Notes: generated from the letters alone by a model not told the origin. Positions 20,418-31,609 are shown, counted from the stretch's first letter. The stretch is DNA of 64,000 nt from Misgurnus anguillicaudatus (GCF_027580225.2 NC_073340.2:21460001-21524000), one strand, 5' to 3'. Numbers and translations are program-made.

Positions 20418-20942
20418 GCTGCGTCCGAAATCGCATAGTGTACAGTAGGTACTAAATGAGATGAAGTACCTACTTACCGTTAAAACAGTAGGTAGTGTAT
20501 AGTATGAATCCTGGTAGTATGAATGAGATTCGGACGTACTACATTCGCCTTGTTGCTACATCACTTGACATATGTCGTTATTACGTCATGTCATTCCAGT
20601 GCGAATACAGAGGACGCGTCAGGCTGGTTCGCCTTCATGCGGCGCCGTTAGAACCGACATGACGTTAAAGCGCCGCAAGACTTTGACGTCATCCAGCTGT
20701 GGGTTCTCCGCATGAAGTCGAACAAGCCTTTAGGTTTCCCTCGTTTGATAACTCCTCTCCCGGGCCATCATGGGATAGTGAAGTGTCCATCGTATGCACA
20801 CTGCAAAATCTAACCGGAAGTAGTAGGTCATCCGGGTACCTTTCGCATACTGTTTTTCGAATACTATGTATTCGGACTTCTCGCCTCGCCTACTGCTTTT
20901 CGCCTACTATATAGTATGGAAGTAGGTGGTTTCGGACGCAGC
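20418..20942 (+). mobile_element. Family K transposon, complete copy
   Basis: Inverted ends GGCTGCGTCCGAAATCGCAT and GGTTTCGGACGCAGC bound about 525 bp that repeat the neighbour at 20079-20417 in the same order. An extra segment at 20621-20729 interrupts the middle. Another copy at 37334-38216 is inverted in part. No coding capacity. Confidence 0.75.
20621..20729. mobile_element. Short MITE inserted in the family K copy
   Basis: AGGCTGGTTCGCCTTCATGC at the left and GCATGAAGTCGAACAAGCCT at the right are inverted repeats (two mismatches in 20). The segment is absent from the neighbouring family K copy at the equivalent place, so it is a later insertion. The core carries two GCGCC/GGCGC words and TGACGTCA. 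Confidence 0.65.
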
Positions 20943-23372
20943 ATTGGTCCATATTTTTTACAGTCTGTGGTTCAGACCCGTGACTCTGTGTTTGTTATAC
21001 AGGAGCACATTAAATGCTAAGGATAAAAGCATCTACCTAATACATAAATGTTTTCTTAAGACTTCAAAATTCAGCATATTTTATTAAGAACAAAATACAT
21101 AAAAACTGGCACCTGTTTGTGTATCCCTAAGTAGTTTATTTAGACACTTAATGAAGACTAGAAGGATCCTGTTTCGTTGAATGTTTGTCACTCCACCTCT
21201 GTGGTCTATGAGGATTATGTGAGAAAAGTCCATTGCAAGGTGAAGACTTGGGGAAACAGTATGCCTTACACCACAGTCGACTGCACATGCTCACCTGACT
21301 GTAGGGTGTCGAGAGATCACCACCTCTCGCCCTTCCTGCTAATCACCGGCCTCAATGAGCAGAAACATCCTCTCTAAAGCTCTGAGCAGGCTTTTTACAT
21401 CTGCGCCTCATTACAATGTCTCCCACTGCAAACTCTTAAATCCCCTTAATGATCCGGCATTCACCCACACCCCTAAAAAGTCTACTTGAGCGGTTACACC
21501 GTGTTGTTAGCCTGGATTAGGATGCCAAGCGTGGATTAAGGTAATCCACACTCTTCAGTCTTAGGCGGTGGGGAACTTGTCTATATTGTAGACATCATCT
21601 CAGGTTTGTGGATTGGGAGATTAAGGCAAGCGGGACATTGGAATACAGCTTGAAAAAGTTTAGTTTAGTTAATTGGAAATATTTGCATGGTGTCTTTTTG
21701 TAAAATTGCTGGCATGTATCAAGCATCTGCACTGGAGTAAATGTCTAATATATGAGATAACTATATGGTCGGTTGTTTCAACACATGGTTGGGTAAAATA
21801 TGGGAAAACCCAATTATTGTCTTATGTTTATCTCATAATGCTTTTTGAGGCTGTGGGCCATTCTTCTAGCATATTCTTGTATGAAGGTCTAAAATTAATA
21901 ATAATTGCTTAGCGCACTACACAAATTTAATTTGAGGAGATGTCTGGTAAATAAATAAACGGCTCAGCACTGTGCCAGATGTTTGTTTGCATTAACTGGA
22001 GCCTTACAAGTGACACGGGTTTGTGGTTAAGGAGTATCCTCAAAAAATAACACAGGTGTGAACCATTTGCTCCAAAGTTTAGTTCGTCACTGCAACGTGA
22101 TTAATTGTTTGCACTCTTTGGTATGTTTAATATATCGAAAAGCACCATCAACGTCTGTAATGCTCTGCAAAAATATCTTGAGCTTATGAGTGTATAGAGT
22201 TAGCAGTAGGGGTCTGAGTGGTAGATCGGGGAGTGGGGGTGTTAGAGGATTACCCCCGTTCCAAAGCCTAGTTACATTGCAGAAGTAAATGAGCTGTTGA
22301 AAGAATGAACTCGGGGCTGGAACAGCCGAACGTCCTGGGGGCCGAAGCTTAACCGAAGCCCAATTGGTGGGATTACAGAGGAAATGAGAGGACAGAGCAG
22401 GGGACCGTGAGCCAGGTAATTCAGCTCTAATTAAGCACATTCACTAACCTGCGTGTTGTTTCTCCACCTTCTCTTCATTCCTGTAGGATTTGCTCCTACC
22501 TGTTGAGACATACTGTTGCTCTATGCATTCTCAGACTTCATTGTTAAATAGAAGAATGGCAGTGGTTTGGATTGCGACGTGATGTGGGGTGGTCTTGCGT
22601 GTTTATTTTGTGTGATTGTATCTTTAAATTACATTTTTGCTTTAATCCAAACCGACTTTTATGAGTGCATTCAAGCTATACTCCCATGACCTTTTGCGCT
22701 GCTATCATCTGAGCTACAATATGTTTGTTCATATGATCGTGTGTGAACTTTCGCAGTCTCATCTGACTTCGTATCTGTCAAGTGACGTTAATTACGACTC
22801 TCCCCCACTATTTCCATTTCTCTGTTTCTCCCTCTCAGAGCTGTCACCTCCGTGTCAGTGGATATCCCTGAGTCCCAGCATGCACCATCCATTGGAGCTG
22901 AATGTCCCCTCCCTCTCCACCACTGGCCCACCAGCCGGCGCTGTCCTGACATGACAGCCCATTGTGTTTGTCCAGCCAGGCCGAAACCCCTGGCCGCAGG
23001 AAAGAATTAAGAGAGGATAGGAGGGGAGAAGTAATTATGTTTAGTCACTGAATTCTGTAGATCCCTGTGTTAATTATGCGATTCACCACAAAACACTGTC
23101 AAGTCAACTGAAAAGAGCAGGAATGCTGGTGAGAGCGTATCAGAACATGACACCTCAGACTCAGAGCCCCTGTGAGGTCAGGCCAGGACCATGCATTTTG
23201 GGAGGGTAGGATAAGATCTTTACGTACGCTTGCTTCAAATTACAGGCCTGTCCATTCACATGCAGCTTGGCTTGGCTTGTCTGGTTTGTCAGCAGTTTTT
23301 ATTGCTATTAATAGATGGCGAGAATCCACATATTTTTAACCAAACGAAGGTGTATATTTGCTGTGTATGTGC
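20943..23372. other. Intergenic, no gene seen
   Basis: Single-copy-looking DNA without a supported exon. The stretch 22740-23060 is GC-balanced with GTTAATTACGAC, AGTAATTATG and TTAATTATGCG words and could be regulatory, but composition is the only support. Confidence 0.4.
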
Positions 23373-23600
23373 TTAAAGGTGCAATGTGTAACTTTTATTA
23401 GGATCTTTTGACAGAAATGCAATATATAATATACATAAGTATATTTTCAAGACCTTAGATAAAGAACTGTATTGATTTTATTAGCTTCGAATGAGCGGTT
23501 TATAGTTACATATACCGCGGGTCTTTCTACATTGAAGGCGCCGTCTTGTTTCTACAGTAGCACTAAATGGACAAACCGAGCGCGTTTCATCCCTACGTTG
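23373..23600 (+). mobile_element. MITE family A, truncated copy
   Basis: Begins TTAAAGGTGCAATGTGTAAC with the family A left end and continues TCTTTTGACAGAAATGCAAT and later GGCGCCGTCTTGTTTCTACA, then loses similarity near 23600. No right terminus. Confidence 0.6.
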
Positions 23601-23869
23601 TCTTAGAGTGCTTCTCAATATGCTTCCTCACTCAGATCGAGCTCTGCCATCACGTAGGACATCTTAATTCTTTAAATGTCCCATGAGGAGGCGAGGAACA
23701 AGGAGTGATGAGGCTTCTTGAGGAGTCATGAACATGGATACACAAGTGTATCCTATGCGCAAGTGTTTTATGAACTAAACCTGACGCACATATAAATCCC
23801 CACACCTTCACATCTTCACGTCTTTAAATCATATTTAAATGTGCATAAATCATTATAATTATTGTAAAT

Positions 23870-24633
23870 GGGTGATTCTCACGAAATCCAGATTTAGAAA
23901 GATGTCCAACATCAGATTTTTTAAAAAGCCCTTAAAGCCTTTTTTTGCACATATAATATTAAGGTCTGAACTTACTATAACCATTATTTTTAGAGGATTT
24001 AAAACATATTTCCTATAGAATTACATTGTTTATTATTACCGCAACATGATATTACATTAAATATATTCATTTACAAACTCATGTTTCGTAATGAGAACTA
24101 AAAAGTTGTCTAGGTATGACAAACAAAATTTCAACTTTTATCTGGAGAGAAAAAAAACTGCTTACCTGGTAGCCATCTTGAGTGTCACAGTCAATTATGT
24201 CCCGTCCAACTATTTTTTTTTGGAAATCTTAGTTCCTTGAGGGCTTAAACAATGATTGAAATGAGGATGAGAAAATTTTTTGGACACATTTATATTCCTT
24301 TTTATTGTCTCTACATTTACCATTGATCACCAAATACCACATGTTTCTTTACGGTAAATGTTTATAGTATAACATGCACTAAAGCTTTTTTATTTTTTAG
24401 ATATCTTAATTATAAATATTTCCATGTCAAAGAACCCAAATCCAGAAATGAAAATTTTCCCCTTAAATGTGGAAAAAACACAAAATTGGTTTGTATGTTG
24501 TCATTTGAAATCATGTGCAAAACAGTACATGAAGAGATGTTTGTAACTGTATGCTTCTTATTTTGATACTCTGCATTTTTTTTAACAAAATGTTTCATGA
24601 CACCTCATAAGTCTAATTTCGCGAGAATCACCC
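23870..24633. mobile_element. DNA transposon remnant, family P
   Basis: Inverted ends GGGTGATTCTCACGAAATCC and AATTTCGCGAGAATCACCC delimit about 764 bp. AAAT is present directly outside both ends (23866-23869 and 24634-24637), a possible short target duplication. The interior is AT-rich without a coding frame. Confidence 0.6.
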
Positions 24634-24728
24634 AAATGTAGACTTCTTTATTCATGTATTGACCACCGATCTATAAATGATCAGTGGTATAATACATTTT
24701 ACAGCACTTTATTTTAATGTAGTAAAGC

Positions 24729-25007
24729 TAGGGTGACCATACGTGCCATTCTTCCCGGACGCATCCCGTCCAGGATTTCGGTGTGTCTTCTGGAAGTAGT
24801 ATTTGTTGACCGCATACGCCATTCAGTTAAAAACATAAGATATACAATCGTAGTTTCATTCTTACCTTAAAATGTAACGGTTGCTTTTCTGTAATAATAA
24901 TAATAATCCTCTATGACGTATGCGGTCGACAAATACGACTTCCGGGAGACAAACACAAAATCCTGGACGGGATGCGTCCGGGAAGAATGGCACGTATGGT
25001 CACCCTA
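24729..25007. mobile_element. hAT MITE with perfect 8-bp target duplication, family D
   Basis: The element starts TAGGGTGACCATACGTGCCA and ends TGGCACGTATGGTCACCCTA, with inverted arms that extend over roughly 100 bases each (GGACGCATCCCGTCCAGGAT pairs with ATCCTGGACGGGATGCGTCC). The 8-bp word AGTAAAGC flanks it exactly at 24721-24728 and 25008-25015, diagnostic of hAT. Diverged copies are at 28951-29240 and 30442-31267. Confidence 0.9.
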
Positions 25008-25129
25008 AGTAAAGCTATAAACTCTAACTTAAGTGCGTATTTAATTTAATTTTTATTTTTTATATTTTGGGCTTTATATGCACTTGATAATTGGATAATA
25101 GTGAATGAATGGAGGATATGCCATTTCAC

Positions 25130-25372
25130 TTAAAGGCGGAGTGCACGATTTTTGAAGAACACTTTGGAAAAGGCAGTCGGGCCTACTACCAAAACACACT
25201 TGTAGCCAATCAGCAGTAAGGTGCGTGTCTACTAAACGACATCGTTGCCTGGGTTGCGTATATGTGGGGCAGGTCTATCAAAAGAAGGTCCAGATTCTAT
25301 TGGGGTAGAGGCGTGTTTAGGTGATTTTAAATGACAACATTGGCTTTCAGAGATCATGAACCCTGCCTTTAA
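25130..25372 (-). mobile_element. MITE family B copy 2, TTAA-flanked
   Basis: Outer words TTAAAGGCGGAGTGCACGAT and CATGAACCCTGCCTTTAA are inverted repeats with TTAA ends. The interior GGTCCAGATTCTATTGGGGT and GGCGTGTTTAGGTGATTT match the reverse complement of 5248-5471. Confidence 0.75.
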
Positions 25373-25706
25373 TGTTTTGTCTCCCCTAGGAGGGTGGAGC
25401 TAAGACGTTAAGAGAGAAAGCAAGAAAAGGAAACGAGGATGCACACATAAGAATTGAGAAGCACCCTTAGACAGCAACATGTTTGTCCTGTGGCAACATA
25501 GACTGTAAAAAAAAGATGAACGACACGATGTCGCCTCCCTCCATTGTAATGAATTGAAGCCAAAAATGTCCGACCATGGTCGCCGCCATGCGCATGTGCA
25601 GAAGGAATCGTCCGTGGAGCCAGAGGCAGAGCCGCGGTATCAAACACCCAAACGCTTGTGCGCCCAATTCAACCACACCAATCATAACGACATGCCTAGT
25701 TTCTAT

Positions 25707-26422
25707 TAGGGATGCACCGAATCCAGGATTCGGATTCGGCCGAATACTGGGCTTTTTGGCGGGGTTCGGGTTCGGCCGAATCCTAGATTTTTTTTCCACC
25801 GAACCGAACCCTAGGCTTGCGCTACGCTGGTCGACGTCACGCAGCCGTTGATTACACACATCGGGTGCTGACGTGGAGATGAGCTTTTTCTTTCGGTCAG
25901 CTGGACACACCAAAACTTTTAAACACCGCTGAAAACGCCTTGAGGACCCCAAATGCCAGCTGTTTTTCAGCCGAGCGCTTGGTAGCTGTGATGCTTCAGC
26001 TGTGAGCCGGTTGGTTGCTGTGGTAATGTCCTGCCCCTCCTCCACTGTAATTGGACGGCCGTGTGAAGACTGACATTGACGAGCGGAGCTTCTCACTCAA
26101 AGTTAAATATAGTTTTCAGCGCGGAGCTGCTTGCTTATTGGAAAAACGAGCGTGTCGCAACGCATCGCTTTCATTATGCATAGGCTTATGGTAATTGTCA
26201 AAATAGTTTTTCCAACTTGTCATCCTGGCATAATGTACAGTTAAAATTAAATAAAATGAAAAATACACTGCTGTGGACGTTTTTTACTTCATTAATGTGT
26301 TTTACTGTGTTGGAATAAGGATGCAAGTAGGATTCGGTATTCGGTTTCGGATTCGGCCGAATCTTAAACGGTGGATTCGGGATTCGGCCGAACCTAAAAA
26401 ATCTGGATTCGGTGCATCCCTA
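25707..26422. mobile_element. hAT element remnant with perfect 8-bp target duplication
   Basis: TAGGGATGCACCGAATCC opens the element and GGATTCGGTGCATCCCTA closes it, followed inward by arrays of ATTCGG/CCGAAT words including the palindrome ATTCGGCCGAAT. GTTTCTAT occurs exactly at 25699-25706 and 26423-26430. The 716-bp body has no intact transposase frame. This is one of the clearest insertions in the window. Confidence 0.9.
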
Positions 26423-26699
26423 GTTTCTATAGCATCAAATTAATAGCTAAAATAAAACGTATCACAAATATGAACAATTGAACATATATCAGCGTGATAT
26501 TTACTACCTGAAAAGGCCAAAACCATCTTTCGGAAACTTTTATTGGAAATGTAAATATTTTTTTTATTTAGAGTCCCATTCGTTTTAATGGAGAGGGCGG
26601 GGTTTATGACTTGTACTGCAGCCAGCCACCAGAGGGCGATCAAAGAGCCAGCAGCTTCACTTTTCAAGACGTATGAGGCACACCCGTGTGGCAACTACC

Positions 26700-26789
26700 G
26701 TAGTGTCTCATTGCGTTTCAAAATTGAGGAGGTTGCATTTCGCAAATTCACCACTAGATGGCAAAGAAAAACCCATACTGTACCTTTAA
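26700..26789 (-). mobile_element. MITE end fragment related to family A
   Basis: TTTCGCAAATTCACCACTAG then CCCATACTGTACCTTTAA corresponds to the reverse complement of the left arm at 33542-33670 (TTTAAATGTACAGTATGGGT and GGTGAGATTGCGAAATGC). Ends in TTAA. Only one arm is clear. Confidence 0.5.
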
Positions 26790-26795
26790 ATGCGA

Positions 26796-28486
26796 AACAC
26801 AGTGTGAACACGGTAGTCTCTGCAACTTTTATATGTGACACTTTATGGGCTACTCATTTTGATATAATTTATTCATTCCAAACGTGTAAGACGTCCAGTG
26901 AATGGGGTCCTGAGGCTGGCAAGCACTAATAAGGGAAGAAACAATTTGAGTACCTCATACTACCCCCAGCCTATTTTCATATTTTTCTGAAGCCATCAAT
27001 AGAATTGATGTTTTGTTTGTTTTTTTACTAAAAAGTCTTGCTTGTCAGCTGGTCACCATTCACTTCCAATGTATTTACAACTTTTGTGTTTCACAAAGTA
27101 AAGCAAATTATGCAAATTTTGTTAAGTTTTTGAGTGAACCTATACCTTATAAGAGTCAAAAATGTTTGTAGTATCCTATAATATCAGTGACCATGCTATT
27201 GTATAAAATGGCACATCGAGAGCAATGTGAATCAAAGTAAAACCTTATTCATATTCTGCGTCCCAGAAGTGCTCTTGCCTGAGGAAGCAGACCAGTGTGT
27301 TCCTAATATCTGTCCCCAGATTATGGTTTCCCTTTTGTAAGTGAGGAGAGCGAGACAGATACGATCAGGTGCAGGACCCATGGTCCTCAGGCTTGGAGGA
27401 GAGAAGACAGCATAGGAGGAAGTCATTTACGGGCTGAGCGTGTTTCATGCCTCAGAAACCATGTTGAATTAAATAGAGTAATCACAGCTTGAGGCCTCCT
27501 CTCTCCGGTTCACTCTCTCTTCTGCTCTTTGTACCTCATTTGCTGCTGAGAGGAGTGGATTATCACTAGATCGCTGTGGAGGCCGGCCCAACAAATGCAC
27601 ACACACTTTCACCACAATGCTTCTCGACGGGTGTTTGGAGACGCCGGGCTGGTTTCCTTCACCTTTGTTGCTTTAAAGTCATGCATTTCTGTGCATTTGC
27701 CAAATCTTACAATCTTGCCTAACAGTTAAACTTTCATTCATAGGGTTTGGCAGCATGAATCAATTGCGATTTGCCCATTAACACCACCAACCTGTTAGTC
27801 ATTTGACACTTTCTCCTGCAGCCGGCTGAAGGACAAGAACCGCAAGGTCAGAATGATAAAAATAGTTTTGATTCAAATCAACTGAAGCATTTAAATCTGG
27901 AGGTGCCCTTAGGCCACTTCCGTGAATGCTCTTAATCCACTCTATAATGCACATTGCCCAATTGTGTATGTGCATTATCTGGACGCAATGTGCGCTCCTT
28001 TGGGCAGTCATTGTGACACACAATGCTAAGTGTCTCCCATGAGCCGTATGAATTTAGACGATGACAGCTGAGCGTAGAGACAAGGCCGTATATCTTATTT
28101 ATGGGGCGAGGGGAAAGGTAGCAGCGGGACATAGGTGTCATATTGAGAGACTGAGACGGGGAAGCAGGGAGTGACATAGTACACTGCTACTTCCAACAGC
28201 TGCTTGAGAAATAAGTAAGTGATGCAAAAAAGTGGCAGTGGAATGGTGTAAGCATTTTATCCCATATGTATAAATCCCGTGTTATTTGTAAGGCCTGTAA
28301 GAACTATAGGCAAAAAAGGTGGTTTTAAACACTAATATTAGACATCCTTATTTCGGTTAAACATTAGATGTAAGAATTTCATATGAGACTATATTTTCAC
28401 ATTAAATGTATGGGTGGTTTATGGCAATACTGCACCTTTACAACTTGTGCCTTTTTAAAACTTTCCACAAAATGTGGAACATTATA
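26796..28486. other. Intergenic, no gene seen
   Basis: No supported exon, RNA or transposon. The block 27240-28180 is GC-balanced and free of MITE termini. Confidence 0.4.
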
Positions 28487-28640
28487 TTAAAGGAATTCTG
28501 TCATCATATACTTCCCATTAAGTTGTTCCAGACCTATAGAAATGTATTTGTTCTGCTGAACACAAATGAAGATATATTGAAAAATATATTGATATATTGG
28601 GGCACCATTCACTTCCATAGTAGGAGAAAATACCTAGAAA

Positions 28641-28946
28641 CCCTACTAAAAAATCCAGCCAAGACCAGCATAAGCTGGTAGCTGGTTTTAGGTGGCACTA
28701 GCTGGTTTACGCTGGTCCTCCCGGCCTGACAAAGCTGGTCATGCTGGTGGGTCAGCTGGTCTTCCAGCCTGACCAGCTAAGTCCAGCTAGACCAGCTTAA
28801 AAAGTTAACAAAACACAGCAAGACCAGCTTGTTACACCAGCAAAACCAGCTTCCTACACCAGCAAAACCAGCTTAAACCAAGCTGGGAGACCAGCTAAAA
28901 CCAGCTCACCAGCTTATGCTGGTCTTAGCTGGATTTTTCAGTAGGG
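28641..28946. mobile_element. GCTGGT/ACCAGC palindromic repeat element
   Basis: The ends CCCTACTAAAAAATCCAGCC and GCTGGATTTTTCAGTAGGG are inverted repeats. The body carries 8 copies of GCTGGT, mainly in the left half, and 11 copies of its complement ACCAGC, mainly in the right half, so the whole unit can fold into a long hairpin. It sits inside the family H element. No coding content. Confidence 0.75.
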
Positions 28947-28950
28947 AAGT

Positions 28951-29240
28951 TAGGGTGACCATTTTTCCCAGACACATCCAGGCCATGATTTTAGGTGCGT
29001 CCTCCGGAAGTCGCATTTGTGGACCGCATACATTGTCAGGGTTCTCACATTTCAATTAAAAACATTATAAAATTAACATTTATTTATCTTAACACATACA
29101 AATTTTGTTGTTTCTTTGAAATAGAACATTGAATAATAAACCTCGATAACGTATGCGGTCGACAAATGCGACTTCAAGAGAATGCACACAAAATCCTGGC
29201 CAGGACGTGTTTGGGAAAAATGGCACCTATGGTCACTCTA
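28951..29240. mobile_element. hAT MITE family D, copy inside a family H element
   Basis: Starts TAGGGTGACCATTTTTCCCA and ends TGGCACCTATGGTCACTCTA, matching 24729-25007. Flanking octamers AGGGAAGT (28943-28950) and ATGGAAGT (29241-29248) match at seven of eight positions. Confidence 0.8.
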
Positions 29241-30446
29241 ATGGAAGTCAGTGGTGTCCCAGATCTGTTTGTTTAAATAGCTTTATTTGTGTTCAGCAGA
29301 ACAAAGTAGTTTAGACAAGTTTGGAACAACTTGAGGAAGAGTAAATTATGACAAAATTTTCATTTTTCGATGAACTATCCCTTTAAATTAATTAGTGGAC
29401 GAATTTCCAATATTATGCTATATAGCAGTGATGCCCATATGCATTTGTGCAAATATTTTACTCTTGACTCTTTTATACACATGGCCACACATTCAGTGTT
29501 TTTTGCACAATGAGGGTCACATGGAAAATAGACCTGAATCGTTTTAGTGGAGCTTTCACTATATGATTGAAACATCTACTGCTTTAAATGCTTGATCCTG
29601 CTTTACTGTTTTATTTGGAATATTTAAATCCCAAAACAAACTCAAAAACCATATAATTTTAACTGACATGATGGATATTGCTGTGCTGCGCCACCATTTG
29701 CCACCAGTGGGTGGCAGCAGTCTCCACTTTTTGCATGGTGAGCTCATTTAGGGTCCTCTAGTCTGGTGGATTTTAAGAATCTAACAGATTATAACTGTAA
29801 AACTTTATGTAAACATGCAACATTCAGTGTTTCTAATTTCGGCTTGAAAGAGCTGAATGCTTGCAGGTTGCCTCTGAGCAAAAGCAATCTCTGCAGAACA
29901 CACCGGAGAAAGTTAACTTTAAGACTGAGGCACAAAACACAATTGCCAAATGGCACTTTTTATGTGTGATTGGGGAATATGGTCATTCACATCTTATTAA
30001 TTCTGTTTGGGGTACTGAGGTGGACATTTAAAATGTATGCTAAATAACCAGGACTGATGTATATTCAATGCACAAGAGGGTAATACAAGATCCCTCTGCT
30101 CTTAAACACAGGATTTGGCAAAGCAATAAAACACAAGAGTCATTTCGTTACATTGATTTTACCAATAGAATACCCCCATCCACTAAAAAGTCACTGTAAA
30201 GCATGGAAACAAGTAGGTTGTTGCTATTTGGTGTGATAATAACAGGAATGTTTAATAAATATATATTTATATTGGAAATTCTTCCACCAATTATTTTAAA
30301 GGGATAGTTAATCAAAAAATTAAGAATTTGTCATCATTTACTCTTCCTCAAGTTGTTCCAAACTTGACTAAATTACTTTGTTCTGCTGAACACAAATAAA
30401 GATATTTAAACAAACAGATCTGGGACACCATTGACTTCTATTAGGG

Positions 30447-30719
30447 CAGTGGTTTTCAAACTGGGGGCCGGGGCCAGGGGGGCCCCAGTTTTATGACATT
30501 TTATAAAATACATTAATTTATCATGAATTCTGTGTAATTAAACATTAAAAAAATAAGGCTACTAACCAAAATCACTACTTCTTTGTATAATTTAATATGT
30601 GTTTTAGTAAAATGTTGAGTTTTAGAACAGTTTTTTGTCACAAATTTTCTTTGGGGTGCCGCGAAGGAATGCGTCGTACACAAGGGGGGCCGCACGCTGA
30701 AAAAGTTTGGGAACCACTG
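30447..30719. mobile_element. hAT-like MITE with CAGTGGTT ends, inserted at the tip of another hAT
   Basis: Left end CAGTGGTTTTCAAACTGGGG and right end AAAAAGTTTGGGAACCACTG are inverted. TATTAGGG (30439-30446) and CATTAGGG (30720-30727) match at seven of eight positions. A second, inverted and decayed copy is at 36042-36320. Confidence 0.8.
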
Positions 30720-30793
30720 CATTAGGGTGACCATACGTGCCATTTTTCCCAGACACGTCCTGGCCAGGATTTCGGTTGCATCCTCCGAAAGTC

Positions 30794-31038
30794 CAGCCTG
30801 ATCTCACGAGAATTCGTACATATTTTACGAGTTGGCTAATTCGTATGAATTCATACGAAGGTAATCGTGCAAAAACGTACGATTCTAATGAAAAAACAAC
30901 AATGAAACCAAACCCCTAACCCCAACGTCAAAGGGGGTCAAGACAAATCATACAAAAACTTAAGAATGTGGTCATATGAATTAATACAAATTAGTCAACA
31001 CATTAAATTTGTAGGAATTCTCGTGAGATAGCGTTGGG
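30794..31038. mobile_element. MITE with CTCACGAGAATTC ends, nested in a family D element
   Basis: ATCTCACGAGAATTCGTACA at the left mirrors GTAGGAATTCTCGTGAGAT at the right. AAGTC flanks both sides (30789-30793 and 31039-31043), and the interrupted host reads across as CTCCG-AAGTCGCATTTG, as in the related copy at 28951-29240. A related terminus (CATGAGATATAGCGTTGG) lies near 62175. Confidence 0.8.
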
Positions 31039-31609
31039 AAGTCGCATTTGTCGACCGCATATGTCATCGAGGTTTATTATTCCAGGTTTTATTTAAAAAA
31101 GCAACAAAATTTATGTCTTAAGATAAATAAATGTTAATTGTATAATGTTTTTAACTGAAATGTGAGAACCCCGATGATGTATGCCATAGACAAATGCGAC
31201 TTCCGGAGGACGCACCCAAAATCCTGGCTAGGACGTGTCCGAGAAAATGGCACATATGGTCATCCTTACTTCAATAGTATTACTTTCTCCTACTATGGAA
31301 GTAAATGGTGCCCCAGATCTGCTTGGTTCCAAACATTTTTCAGTATATCTTCATTTGTGTTCAGCAGAACAAAGAAATTTCTATAAGTTTGGAACAACTT
31401 AAGAGTATGTAAATGATGACAGAATTTTCATTTTTTGGTGAACTATTCCTGTAATATAATTTATTACTAACGGGTGTTTTTATTATTAAATATGCATAAT
31501 TAGTTAATATACATTATTTTAAAACTTTAAACGTGGCTCGTTCCATTTAAATTCAGGGTCAAATCCACATTATCCCTATTTTACAGTCTTGAAAAATGTC
31601 ACTAAAAGA

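Larger units (their letters stand above)
28487..29386 (+). mobile_element. MITE family H copy 1, host of two insertions
   Basis: The left arm starts TTAAAGGAATTCTGTCATCA and includes TTGTTCTGCTGAACACAAAT; the right arm includes ATTTGTGTTCAGCAGAACAA and ends GAACTATCCCTTTAA. The arms are inverted repeats separated by two later insertions (28641-28946 and 28951-29240). TTAA lies at both ends. Other copies: 30296-31453 and a right-arm fragment at 49216-49302. Confidence 0.8.
30442..31267. mobile_element. hAT MITE family D, itself interrupted twice
   Basis: Left bases TAGGG (30442-30446) resume as TAGGGTGACCATACGTGCCA at 30723 after an insertion. The right end reads AATGGCACATATGGTCATCC. Flanking octamers ACTTCTAT (30434-30441) and ACTTCAAT (31268-31275) match at seven of eight positions. 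It carries two further insertions, 30447-30719 and 30794-31038. Confidence 0.75.
30296..31453 (+). mobile_element. MITE family H copy 2, host of a nested cluster
   Basis: The left arm begins TTAAAGGGATAGTTAATC and includes GTTCTGCTGAACACAAATAA and CAGATCTGGGACACCA. The right arm includes TGGTGCCCCAGATCTGCTTG and TTCATTTGTGTTCAGCAGAA and ends TTGGTGAACTATTCCTGTAA. Everything from 30442 to 31267 is inserted sequence. Confidence 0.8.

Noticed and set aside
25467..26096. 209-residue minus-strand open frame with Pro-Asn-Pro repeats
   Set aside because: The repeats are translations of the ATTCGG arrays of the hAT element at 25707-26422; the frame crosses the element boundary.
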